Shown here: positions 32,653-43,321 of the stretch, piece by piece
Layout of the letters: every line of letters begins with the position of its first letter
How positions within the stretch are numbered: position 1 is the stretch's first letter
The notes under the pieces: model-generated
What the model was told of the DNA's origin: nothing
Seen by the model: the letters and a program-made list of their open reading frames with translations, nothing else
The model's database searches: none
Assembly: GCA_031761405.1 (NCBI GenBank)
Contig: JASEVX010000003.1
Location: forward strand, 14,808,973 to 14,872,972
DNA length: 64,000 nt
Direction: 5' to 3'
DNA from: Serripes groenlandicus
Lineage: Eukaryota; Mollusca; Bivalvia; Cardiida; Cardiidae
Translations under genes and position numbers: made by a program

Positions 32653-33462
32653 GTAAGTTGCATTCAAGGTTGTCAGTCAACCACTTCACAGACAGCTGAA
32701 AATACATCTGGAAGAAATGTTTAAACCTTTCCCACAAGTAGATTATTTCTGATATCTGTGTAGCAAATGACTTTTGAAAACATTTTGGCCAAAGAAGAAA
32801 TTACTTCAAATTCGTCTGCTGCAAATTTGTTTTACGTGGGAAAGGGGGTTAAAAGGGAGGAATTTGCTTTGATTTGATCGTTTGTGTGAATTACTAGCAC
32901 TACTTTATAATTGGTGTTTAAAACTCAACAAATAGATGAGGTCATTATGTATTGATAATTGAAACGTGTTGGCTTCTTTGAAATCAATTTGCAAAATTGG
33001 AAGATCATAGAATGTAGTCTCCTTATCATTGTTGGAGTCTTAGCTGAAATCAGATTCATTCCTCAACAATTAACACCGTGAGAACAAAGTTAATCCCATT
33101 TTTTATCCCTTACCAAAGCTGGAGAGATATAATTTTGGTAGCCTCTGTTCATCTGAAGCCATATCAAAGGCATCGTTAACTCTTTCAGTGCCGAATTGTT
33201 TAAAGTAGACTTTTCCATGTTCAAAATCGGGTGTGTCCATTTCTAAATTTATGAAAGTTTTGGACTATTTGGGTAACTTAAAGGCAAACAATGCTGATTT
33301 CAGGTGAGACAGCTTGTTACGAGCTGACTCAGCTGAATCTGCATTGTTTGCAAAAACCTCGATATTGCCTGTGGCGCTGAAAGAGTTAACGGGGATTTAA
33401 ATCAAACTTTGTAGAAAGTTTAACCAACATCAGATTTACTGCAAAGTTTTGCTACTAGAGTT
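32653..33462. other. HAT1 intron with MITE
   Basis: A TTAA-type MITE lies at about 32724-32850. The rest holds no recognised feature. Confidence 0.4.
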
Positions 33463-34705
33463 AATCCTTTCCCACATATAGACGTTTTTTTGACGTCTCT
33501 GCAGCAAACGTGTTTTGAAAAGATTCTGAGCAATTTCCAATTTCTCCTTTTACCACAATACTTTAATCTTTATTCAGTAATAATACTTTTATTTACCGTA
33601 TATCCGCAGCCATAAGTCCACTTCGGCCATTAGTCGAGGGTCCAGTTTGACCCCAATTTTGGTGGTTTTGAGGGTTACTCTCGGCCATAAGTCGGGAGTT
33701 GACTTTTAAAAATTTTCGGACCAGTGCGCCCATTCACTCGATCAAAGCGAAGTCGACTTCGCCCAAAATCTCAGACAAAGCGAAGTTGACTTCGCCGACA
33801 ATTTTGTCCTATCATTGGACACTGTTAAAATGATCACGGTCATGCACCATGTCGAATCGATTTATACAGTTCTTGATATACACAGTTGCATAATCAGTAA
33901 TTGACAACTGAGTGTATATCCATCAAAAACTGAAGAATCAAATCATTTAACACACACAATGACGTAGAACCGATTGTCCAATCAAAATCGTGCTCTTTAG
34001 TCCAATTTGCATAAATAAAGAACCGATTGTCATATCAAATATTATGACGCCCCCCTGATAAAACATTAAATAGGTATCCGATGTAAATGAGATGGAAGTC
34101 AAATTATGTTTTAACCCTTTCAATAGTATAAAAAAATATTGTGAATCTATTCATGGTTTAATGAGATAATCGTCTTCAATAATTGAGAATTTTTCAGATA
34201 TATTTTTTTAGGGGATTCATAATAAATGCTGTAGCATGGGGGTGTCGTAATATTTGGAATTAACCAATCAAAAGACAATACCTCAATTCTACTTGTAAAG
34301 AGTGTATGTTTGGCCGATACAAATAATTTACGTTCTTTATGACATTTACAACAGACTTCTTTACAAAATGCCCGAAACCTTTACACGGCGAGTAAAATGT
34401 AGCTTCATTAATAATTTTTCGGCGACTTTAGAACTCAATGTTCGGATCACAAACCCAATACAAATAATTTACGTTGTTTATGACACTTACGACCGATGCA
34501 ATTTTTTTCTCCGAAATTCTCTCCTTTTTTTTAATTTGACTTTGTCATTCAGTCATAAGTCGAGTCCCTGCTTGCTTCAACACCAAAATTTGAGTCTCAA
34601 AAATTCGACTTATGGCTGCCTATATATAGTATAGATATTATCTGTATTTTTGACTAAATGTTTTTAAAGTCGTCTGCTGCAGATATGTTGTATGTCGGAA
34701 AACGT
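33463..34705. mobile_element. TTAA-type MITE interrupted by a 1-kb TIR element
   Basis: Left half 33463-33598 (TTAATCCTTTCCCACATATA, CTGCAGCAAACG) and right half 34626-34705 (TTTTTAAAGTCGTCTGCTGC, TGTATGTCGGAAAACG) are halves of one MITE split by the element at 33599-34625. Confidence 0.65.
33599..34625. mobile_element. 1-kb non-autonomous element with GCAGCCATAAGTC ends
   Basis: Inverted ends: TATCCGCAGCCATAAGTC at 33601 and GACTTATGGCTGCCTATA at about 34608. Inside, TCGGCCATAAGTCG-like copies recur near both ends. No transposase. A TA or TATA target is possible. Confidence 0.75.
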
Positions 34706-34785
34706 AAAAGCCTTATGGGGGGATACTTATTCAACAAATATCATATGGTTGTAATTTTGAAGACCTGTATATAAATCATTGACAG

Positions 34786-34890
34786 ATTTGAGAAGTACAA
34801 AACCAATGGAAACACCATGTATGCTATAGCTGGTTATATGACAGTTTACAATTACTATGCCTACCCTTCAACGGAGAGACCCAGAATCAG
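34786..34890 (+). CDS. HAT1: HAT1 exon, start of the acetyltransferase core
   Basis: A 105-nt exon between GACAG and ATCAG|GTAAAT, phase 2 in and 2 out. It encodes FEKYKTNGNTMYAIAGYMTV and NYYAYPSTERPRI, matching the HAT1 GNAT core (FEKYNKDGATLFATVGYMTV). The splice with the exon at 32499 completes a Leu codon. Confidence 0.9.
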
Positions 34891-35553
34891 GTAAATTATA
34901 AATTATTTGTTCTACAGATTTTATAAAATATATATAGCATTTTTCTCCTTTTCATAAGCCAGTCTGCAGATGGCATCATATTGGAACAGTTGTGTTGGAT
35001 AGGTGGTATTCTACATCCACATTTAATACTTAAAAACAAACCTTCACCAGATATGGTCAGTTCACCCCAGACATGCCTCCCACATACAACAACTCTGAAG
35101 CAGACAACTTTGAAAATATATTGGAAAGTAATATGGAAAGTCAAAGTTCTCCTTTTCAAATGTCATCTGCTGCAGTGACATCTTTTAGAGGAAAGGGTTG
35201 ATTCATGAAGCATTGCAAAATTCTAACTTGAGAAATCCTCACCTGATCACTCAAAACAAGCAATTTCTCCTTTTGCCACAATGTTTTCTACATTTAGTCA
35301 TAGGTTATCCATGCAATTATATAGATTTTCTTTTTTTTGACAAAATAAGTTCAAAGTCGTCTGCTGCAGAATTGTCGTATGAGGAAAAGGGTTAAATAAT
35401 TATGGACCATTTTTGTTAAAAGTCGTATGCTCTGGTATGGTTTTCTCTATTGATGGATCGGATCTTCCAAGTGAAATACTTATTGGAATAAATTATCATT
35501 ATATAATGATCTACTGTATTGTCATGAATGTTGTGTGTTTATTTCTCTTTCAG
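34891..35553. other. HAT1 intron packed with MITE pieces
   Basis: Two TTAA-type MITE copies, about 35070-35200 and 35265-35395. Nothing else is recognised. Confidence 0.5.
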
Positions 35554-35570
35554 CCAAGTCCTTATTTCAC
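35554..35570 (+). pseudogene. HAT1: First 17 bases of a truncated HAT1 exon
   Basis: After a good acceptor (CTCTTTCAG) the phase-correct reading is SQVLIS, as expected after the previous exon (HAT1: SQMLIL). The sequence then turns into the right half of a TTAA-type MITE (35578-35663). The exon should encode the acetyl-CoA loop (Q/R-x-x-G-x-G). No such motif follows. The match is short, so chance is possible. Confidence 0.4.
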
Positions 35571-35663
35571 GTTTTGTGCAATTTCTTCTTTCGTCACTAT
35601 GTTTTCAAAAAGCCGTCTGCTGCAGAGGCGTCAGAAAGTGTCTATATGAGGGAAAGGGTTAAA

Positions 35664-36628
35664 AATGGTAGTAATGACTGTGCCCTTGGCGCTCAGGTTA
35701 TGGGGGTAGTTTTACGCCCGACTCTATATGGTGTCAGGATAAATGGAACAGTACTGTAGTACTGCCTGGTTATTTACCCAAGAAACGTCGTGATATATGG
35801 AGAATATTATGTCCCTGATGTAAGATATGAACTTTATCTGACGAGGTTGGGACAATTATCCTTTCTCACAGCCGAGTTTATGTCGAAAGTCAGGGATGTA
35901 ATATTCTATTTATCTTGCATGTAAAATTATATTTTCAGGTAAATCTACACTCATTCCTACTAGTTTTAAGAAATAGCATTCACAATAACAAAAGCCCATT
36001 CATAAATGACGTCGCCTAAAATAGAATACGTCACACGCGTGCACAAATACACGCCGAATTACATTGTGTACACACGTCATACGGAAGCTAAAGAGTTCTG
36101 ACTGAAACAGAAAATCCACAGGAGTCGAAACGTGTCTGTCCGGTTTAGCCTGCGCGGCATGCTTAGGGTGATCAAGTCGATACTTTTCGCAGTCAAAACA
36201 GTTGGCTTTTTGGTGGAACGACCTATTTATATTTCAGAAAAGTAGTTCCAGCGATTACGTCATTTCTAAAAATAAGCAGACTGATAAAGATAAAAGTTTA
36301 TCATACCAATAGACATGTAAACAAAAGGTTTATCATACCAGTGTTATACGTCACGTAATCTGCTCATTGCATGATATAACTGAAAAAGCACCAAACAATC
36401 AATCAATCAAGATAAATCTTTCTCTTTTTTAGCAACTTCCTCAGTTTCAAAAGCAGAGAGATCTTTAGCTATCTTCCTTTTGTAGACAGCAGATTCATTT
36501 TATGCGCGAGAAAGGGTTAAATAACATATTGGTTGAATGTCTTAGTACTGTACAAGCTGTAGCACTCTCAGCAGTAGTCAAGAAGAGCTGTCACTGTGGT
36601 GACATCTAGATTATGATAGTAGGCAATA
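35664..36628. other. No gene
   Basis: No exon recognised. A short MITE piece lies at about 36430-36525. CATACCAATAGACATG/CATACCAGTG duplication near 36300-36345. Confidence 0.35.
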
Positions 36629-36914
36629 ACATTTTTAGCTAGTCTGTTTTTCGAAGAAAAAGATCAGGGTATTGTGATACTCTTGGCATTGTCATTGTCT
36701 GCCTCGTCACAAAAACTTTTAACCTCCCCTTATAACTCGAAATCATTCAATATTTTCAAATGAAACTTGGTACACATGTTCCCTTGGAACAATACGCATA
36801 GCTAAACCAAGTCATATAACAGTTACTTTTGCTGTAATAATTATTCAGAAAGCCTCTTTTTCAACTTAGAAAAAAGCAGACGAGCGTTGGCGTTCTCTTG
36901 CGGCGCTCTTGTTG
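36629..36914 (+). repeat. Repeat with TTTTTCGAAGAAAAA start and GGCGCTCTTGTT end
   Basis: Shares TATTGTGATAC(T/C)CTTGGC, AACAATACGCATA and AAAAAGCAGACGAG with the copy at 61893-62158. The 3' GCGCTCTTGTT resembles the CTCTTGTT of Helentron-like families. Confidence 0.6.
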
Positions 36915-37368
36915 GACTATAACATGACTGTTTTAAGAAACTTAGGAAAGCTTGACTGCAATGCTGTGTAATCTCTCTGTAATTAGAGTGTTCCTCTCAT
37001 GAGCTGATGATCTGTGTTTGGTCAGATAGATTACCACAAAAAAATGGTAGAAGTTGCTTCCCTCTTTGGTGCTGGGGATTGCAGAGAAATCGTTAAAACT
37101 AGTCCATCCAAGTTGGGATAAGTATGTAAATTACTAGGATATGTTGATTTATAACTTGAATAATGAGGAGAATAAAATGTCATTCAAACAAACTTACTCT
37201 ACGCATCAAAGTGTCTACATCACATTTTCAGGTTAAATTTTGTGTGCAACTCTACATCAAAATCACTGTCTGGAAAAGTTTTTCCTTTTTCAGGAGTCAG
37301 CTGCTACAGATGCTTCAAATTGGTCATTCATGTGGAAATTGATTTAGAAGAGTTTGTTTATTTCACAG

Positions 37369-37518
37369 TTGAGGACCAATCGGAGAATTTTCAGCGACTA
37401 CGAGACTTTGTGGATGCCAAAAATTGAATGAAATTGAAGTTTTCAGGCTGACAAATTGGTTCAAGGATTTGATGATGACATGTTACATGATGCTAAGGTC
37501 AAATTGAAAATCAACAAA
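37369..37518 (+). pseudogene. HAT1: HAT1 exon with stop and frameshift
   Basis: After acceptor TTTCACAG the peptide is VEDQSENFQRLRDFVDAKN, matching HAT1 (AEDPSKSYVKLRDFV); the Glu of V-E-D corresponds to the proposed catalytic base. TGA then stands where Cys is expected (37425). After a two-base frame loss near 37445 the exon resumes ADKLVQGFDDDMLHD and KLKINK, ending at AAA|GTAAGT. The remaining HAT1 C-terminus was not found downstream. Presence of both halves proves origin; the lesions and lost neighbours indicate a dead or misassembled copy. Confidence 0.8.
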
Positions 37519-37651
37519 GTAAGTTTGCTTGATTATATCTAGAACCTATTTGTCACAAAAATTAAAAAAAACGCATGTTCCTAGAAACAATATGCATGTC
37601 TTTACCAAGACACATAACTCCGACTTTGGATATTATTCAGAAATGCCCCTT

Positions 37652-39060
37652 TTTAGATCACCTAGAGCCAAAGGCTCAAGGTGAGCTATTCTGATCACTT
37701 TTTGTCCGTCCGGCATCGTCCGGCGTTAACATTTAGACATTTAGATCATCTCCTCCTTAACCACTTGACCAATTTCAACCAGACTTTGCAGGAATGTTCC
37801 TTTGGTGGACCTCTTTCAAAATTGTTCAAAGATTTAAATTTCATCGAGAACTTTGGTTGCTGCGGCAACAGAAAAGGGGAAAATTGCCAAATCTTAAAAA
37901 ATCTTCTTGTCCAAAAGTACTGGCCCGATTTGAAAATTATTTTTGCACAAATGTTCCTTGGAGTACCCTCTACCAAGATTGTTCAAATATTTCCGATTCG
38001 TTGAAAAACATGGCCGCCAGGGGCCGGAGCTTATTTTCCTTATATGTGCATTGTTAAAACTTTAAAAATCTTCTTGTCCAATAGTACTGGCCCGATTTGA
38101 AAATTATTTTGCACAAATGTTCATTAGGGCACCCTTTACCAAGATTGTTCAAATATTTCCGATCGGTTGAAAAACATGGCTGCCAGGGGGCTGAGCCTGT
38201 TCTCCTTATATGTGCATTGTTAATACTTTGAAAATCTTCTTGTCCAAAAGAATTAGCCCAATTTGAAAATGATTTTTCACAAATGTTCTTTGGGGCACCC
38301 TCTACCAAGATTGTTCAAATATGTCTGATCTGTTGAAAAACATGGCCGCCAGGGTTGCTGCAGCATCAGAAAGGGGGCAAAATGTCCAAGCTTTAAAAAT
38401 CTTCTTCTTTGAATCTGCATGTCTGATTCCATTATAGTTTGGTAGAAATGTTCCTTAGGTGAGCCTCTACAAAGATCGTTCAATGCATACTGTTTGGTTG
38501 ATAAACATGGCAGTCAGGAGGCATCAGAAAAGGGGCAAAATGACAAAATTTGGTCCTAACCAGTAAATGACCTTTATTGAATTTGTTTGATTTTGAGGTC
38601 ACACGGTCAAATGTCGAAGGTAACCTTCAGCTGAAAAATGTGTTTTACTCAATAACTCAAGAACGCTTATACCCAGGAACTTCATACTTGGTGTGCAGCT
38701 TGGTCCTAACCTGTAGATGACCCCTATTGATTTTGATGTCAGTAGGTCAAAGGTCAAGGTCAAGGTGACCTTTGGCTGAAAAATGGTTTCCGCTCAATAA
38801 CTGAAGATTGTCACTGTTGCTTCATCTCAAATGACCCCTATTGATTTTGAGGTCACTAGGTCAAAGACCAAGGTCATGGTAACCCTCAGCTGAAAAATGG
38901 TTTCCGCTCAATAACTGAGGATTGTCACTGTTGCTTCATCTCCAGTCCAAAACTAAAAAATTCATCTCCATCATTTCTTTTCCTCCCCTACGACCACACA
39001 AATGGGGAGACGAGCGCTTTTTCAAAAAAGCAATCTCTAGTTGTTCTTTTGAATATATAT
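37652..39060 (+). mobile_element. Helentron-like tandem-repeat region (GATCACCTA type)
   Basis: The 5' end TTTTTAGATCACCTAGAG and hairpin GAGCCAAAGGCTC equal the element at 6538. Monomers carry GTCCAAAAGTACTGGCCCGA and GAAAAACATGGCCGCCAGG. From about 38570 a different monomer set follows (TGACC(C/T)(C/T)TATTGATTTTGA, GCTCAATAACTGA). No 3' hairpin end was found. Confidence 0.6.
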
Positions 39061-40010
39061 TGTTGCCTAAATTTCTTCAATGCCATATGCTGCAGACATG
39101 TTGTATGTTTGAATAATAAACAAACAAAAATACTCTAAATAATGACCTTTTGTGTAGTGTGCTCTGGCAGGGTGAGATCTATGGATCATTTTTATGTCTG
39201 TCGGGTTTTTTGCAGGCACCACATAATTATGTTCCTTCTGAGTGAAATATAACATTGCGTGCATTATCTAAGCGTGCTGTATGGACAGATATTGCATCCT
39301 TCTTTCACATGGAAAATATAAAGAAAAATATTAAGTAAATTTACTTAAATCCCAGTAGTTTAAATTAATTAATTTGTTCAAAACTCATTGCATGTGTATA
39401 CATGCTTTCAGGGGTCCTGATAAGGAGGGGTATTCAGCTCTTTTTCCCACAACTTCTCTCTTATTATTAAAGCAAACCCTATGTTGTGGGAACTCAAAAG
39501 AATCGTCTGGCTGAGACGATTCTTTTGAGTACTCACAACATAGGGTTTAAGAGTCAAATAAGGATTTCAGAACATGCAAAATGCCCCTATCTAGAGCCCT
39601 GGATGCTTTACTGTAATCAGTTGCATACTTGGAAGAGCTAAATTGTTAGCTCTAGTTGTTTATTTGCTGTGCATTATGATTGACTCACTGGTGTAAGGAT
39701 AAACTGACCAGTAATACTGGTAACTTATCAAGGAAATGCTGTGAAATAACTGAAAAATTGTTGAAAGCGGATTAAAGCATCATACATAATTATCTCAAAT
39801 ATTTTAGGAAAAGAATTGTAACCTATGAATAATTTAGAGCTGAGTTATGATACACATTTGAAAACAAAGAGGCTGCAATTATGTCAAACATCATATCGAT
39901 GGTTTCATACAAAACGGTTTGTAATTACATCTTGAATAAGATGCAGTTACAACTGTTTTGCATGAAACCCTCGATATGCATCTGGGAAAGGTCGAGCATT
40001 TCAGTTACTA
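39061..40010. other. No gene; strong hairpin inside
   Basis: Contains the hairpin at 39474-39548. Otherwise AT-rich. Two inverted ACAAAACGGTTTGTAATTAC-like segments near 39908-39965 form a further weak hairpin. Confidence 0.4.
39474..39548. repeat. 75-nt near-perfect hairpin
   Basis: Arms AAACCCTATGTTGTGGGAAC... and their complement pair over about 34 bp around GGCT. Diverged relatives at about 5027-5060, 12341-12415 and 44862-44930 keep the pairing, with a shared GAGTAC core. A small MITE family is the simplest reading. Confidence 0.75.
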
Positions 40011-40017
40011 ATATTAA

Positions 40018-40330
40018 CACTTTCTCACATGAAGATCATGCTGAGTTCTGAAAATATTGTAGTAAAAAAGCTTCCTTCAAAATGAGCAAGTTCTTCTTTT
40101 GCCCCAACAGTTTTAATCCTTTCTCACTTGGAGACATATTTTGATGGTTCTACAGCAGACCGTTTGAACCAAGTGTCAAAAGAAGAAATTACGCATGATG
40201 ACCAATTTCTCTTTTTACCACAAAGTTTTCAACCCCACCTAATAACTGTATCTCAGTTAATAGACATTTTGAATTTGCAGAGATGTTTTCAAAGTTGTCT
40301 GTTGCAGATTCGTTTGTGGGAAAGGGTTAA
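40018..40330. mobile_element. TTAA-type MITE pieces
   Basis: Two left ends (40018 and 40115, TTTTAATCCTTTCTCACTTG) and one right end (AGTTGTCTGTTGCAGATTCG, GGGAAAGGGTTAA) at about 40329. Confidence 0.55.
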
Positions 40331-40729
40331 CTCTTGTTAAAAAAAATATGCTTTCATTGATTTTCAATAGATTTGTCTAGATGCTAACATCCTTTTTCCA
40401 CTATGTTTTCAACTTTATTCAAAATTCGAACATTCATTTAAAGATAACCTGATATGACTCGTCTACTTTGAAAAGATCTGAGAGAAACAGATGTTAAAAT
40501 CTGGAAGGTTGGCAGGTTGGAAGTTTACTTTTCATCATGAGGTCAAAAACAGATTGTGTGGAAAGGAGACGTTGCACATCATGAGCAATTTTTCTTTTCC
40601 CACTATGTTTATTAATCTGTCTTCGGTGGAGAGTTAAATCACACAGCTGCTTCTGCAAAACTGCTTGCATATAAAATAAACAGCAGAGATTTGACACTAA
40701 CATTTTTGCACTTGGATCCTGCAGGCGTG

Positions 40730-42430
40730 TCAACTTTTTCTCCTCAGTAACCATTGGGTCAATTGGGATGAAACTTCTCAGGAAGCATTCTCACAATGAC
40801 CTTACCAGAATTTCTTCAAATTTTTGGGATCCATGCAGAATTCTGGTTTCCATGGCAACGAAATGAAAAAAAAGCTTTGCTCAAGGTGAGTTATTGTGAT
40901 CGCCTTTTGTCCGGCGTGCGGCGTGCGTCGTGCGTCAACTTCTTCTCCTCAGTAACCAGTGGCTCAATTTGGATGAAACTTCACAGAAAGCATCCTCTCA
41001 ATGACCTCACCAGAATTCCTTCAAATTTTTGGGATCCATGCAAAATTCTGGTTTCCATGGCAACGAAACGAAAAAAAACTTCAAAATTCTTCTTCTCCCA
41101 AACTGCTAGGCAGATTTTCAAATAATTTTGTAGAAATGTTCCTTGGATGACCCTCTATCAGATTCCTTCAAGCCGTGTTGATTGGTCGAAAAACATGGCC
41201 GCCAGGGGGGGGCGGGGCTATTTTGCCTTATATGGCTATAGTGAAAACTTAAAAAATCTTCTCCTCCGAAAGTGTAAGGTCGATTTTCAAATAATTTTGT
41301 AGAAATGTACCTTGGGTGACCCTCTATCAGTTTCCTTCAAGCCATGTTGATTGGTCGAAAAACATGGCCGCCAGGGGGCGGGGCTATTTTGCCTTATATG
41401 GCTATAGTGCAAACTTAAAAAATCTTCTCCACCAGAAGTGTCTGGCCGATTTTCAAATAATTTTGTAGAAATGTTCCTTGGGTGATCCTCTATCAGTTTC
41501 CTTCAAGCCATGTTGATTGGTCAAAAAACATGGCCGCCAGGGGTCGGGGCTATTTTGCCTTTTATGGCTATAGTGAAAACTTAAAAAATCTTCTCCTCCA
41601 TAAGTGTCAGGCCGATTTTCAAATAATTTTGTAGAAATGTTTCTTGGGTGACCCTCTATCAGATTCCTTCAAGCAATGTTGATTGGTCGAATCTATTTTG
41701 CCTTATATGGCCAAAGTGAAAACTTAAAAAATCTTCAACATCTTCTCCTCAGTAACCAGTAGGTTAATTGGGATGAAACTTCACAGAAAGCATCACAGAA
41801 AGCATCCTCTCAATGACCTCACCAGAATTCCTTCAAATTTTTGGGATCCATGCAGAATTCTGGTTTCCATGGCAACGAAACGAAAAAAACTTCAAAATTC
41901 TTCATCTCCCAAACTGCTTGGCAGATTTTCAAATAATTTTGTAGAAATGTTCCTTGGATGACCCTCTACCAGATTCCTTCAAGCCATGTTGATTGGTCGA
42001 AAAACACGGCCGCCAGGGGGGGCGGGGCTATTTTGCCTTATATGGCTATAGTGCAAACTTAAAAAATCTTCTCCTCCAAAAGTGTCAGCCCGATTTTCAA
42101 ATAATTTTGTAGAAATGTTCCATGGATGACCCACTTTCAGATTCTTTCAAGCCATGTTGATTGGTCAAAAAACATGGCCGCCAGTGGGCAGGGCTATTTT
42201 GCATTATATGGCTATAGTGAAAACTTAAAAAATCTTCTCCTCCAAAAGTATCTGGCCGATTTTCAAATAATTTTGTAGAAATGTTCCTAGGGTGACCCTC
42301 TATCAGATTCCTTCAAGCCAAGTTGATTGGTCGGAAACTATGGCTGCCAGGGGGCGGGGCTTATATAGCTAAAGTGAAAACAAATTAAAAAATCAGGTGA
42401 GCGATTCAAGGGCCATCATGGCCCTCTTGT
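40730..42430 (+). mobile_element. Helentron-like tandem-repeat element (165 bp family)
   Basis: Starts with leader copies (CTTCTCCTCAGTAACCA, TCCATGCAGAATTCTGG) and contains nine or so monomers of 166-170 bp. A second leader copy at about 41740 suggests a fusion of two elements. The 3' end is complete: AGGTGAGCGATTCA, the hairpin GGGCCATCATGGCCC, then TCTTGTTTT. Confidence 0.7.
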
Positions 42431-42557
42431 TTTATTCTGAATAGACAAATTGCAAATTATGAGCAATATTTATTTTGTCAAAATTTGTTTAAATGTGGCT
42501 GCTGCAGAGGCGTAAAAATGTGTCTGTATGAGGGCAAGAGGGGTTAAACAAGGAAGG

Positions 42558-42720
42558 TGGTTTAACCCTTTTCCCTCATATAGACACTTTCTGACACCTG
42601 TAGCAGACAGCTTTTTGAAAACATGGCGACAAAAGAAGAAATTGCATAAAACAAGCATTTTCCCCATTTGTCGCCATGTTTTCAACTCAATTCAATTATT
42701 GTACTTTCATTTATAGTGAG
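42558..42720. mobile_element. TTAA-type MITE, left part
   Basis: Starts TTTAACCCTTTTCCCTCATA, with CACCTGTAGCAGACAGCTTT and a palindromic centre. The right end is degraded. Confidence 0.65.
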
Positions 42721-42774
42721 TTTCCAGCTAATTGCAACACAATTTAAAGTGTGTGGTTTTTTTGTGTGTTCCAG

Positions 42775-42950
42775 GTACATACATGAACAGCACAGGAGCA
42801 ACGGTGTATGGCGCTTGTCCATTACGATAATACTGCATCAATCAGGACAGTGCTGATCCCTATCCCGCTGGGTCCTACTATCCAGGGAACAATAGCCTGG
42901 ACTACTCACCGTGTCAGGCTGGAACTTATAACCCAACTACATTGTTACAA
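42775..42950 (+). pseudogene. Cys-rich GCC2/GCC3 exon with in-frame stop
   Basis: Between GTTCCAG and CAA|GTAAGT, phase 1 in and phase 0 out. It reads GTYMNSTGATVYGACPL, then TAA one residue before YCINQDSADPYPAGSYYPG, and then SPCQAGTYNPTTLLQ. The stop sits in a C-P-x-x-x-Y-C segment, the same kind of place as in the exon at 4589. The rest of the frame is open. Confidence 0.65.
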
Positions 42951-42984
42951 GTAAGTGTGGGGGTCATGTATCTTCTAACATACA

Positions 42985-43145
42985 GACTAGGTTTGAGGCC
43001 TCTGCAACAGAAAGTTTCTCCTTGTGCCACAATGTTTTAGCTATATCCAATAACGATTCTTTTATTTAAATTGATTTTCCATATTTCAGTCTAGACATTT
43101 TCAAAGTCGTTTTCTGCAGATTTGTCATATGTTGGAAAGGGTTAA
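42985..43145. mobile_element. TTAA-type MITE, right part
   Basis: CTTGTGCCACAATGTTTTAG to AAGTCGTTTTCTGCAGATTT and GTTGGAAAGGGTTAA. Confidence 0.6.
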
Positions 43146-43321
43146 AAGTTCACTTTTAGGACTTTGTAACCAATAATTGTGATCAAAGCTTGTCTGTTAA
43201 CCCTGGCAGCAGTCGGCTTTTGCAACATTGTAGCAGAAGGAGCAATCTTCAATATTGTCTGTTGCAAATATGTTGGTATGTGGAAAAGGATTAATTTCAA
43301 AATGTCGAAAGGCTGTTTTTA

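Noticed and set aside
34302..34634. 110-codon + strand ORF
   Set aside because: Made of the repeated ends of the GCAGCCATAAGTC element.
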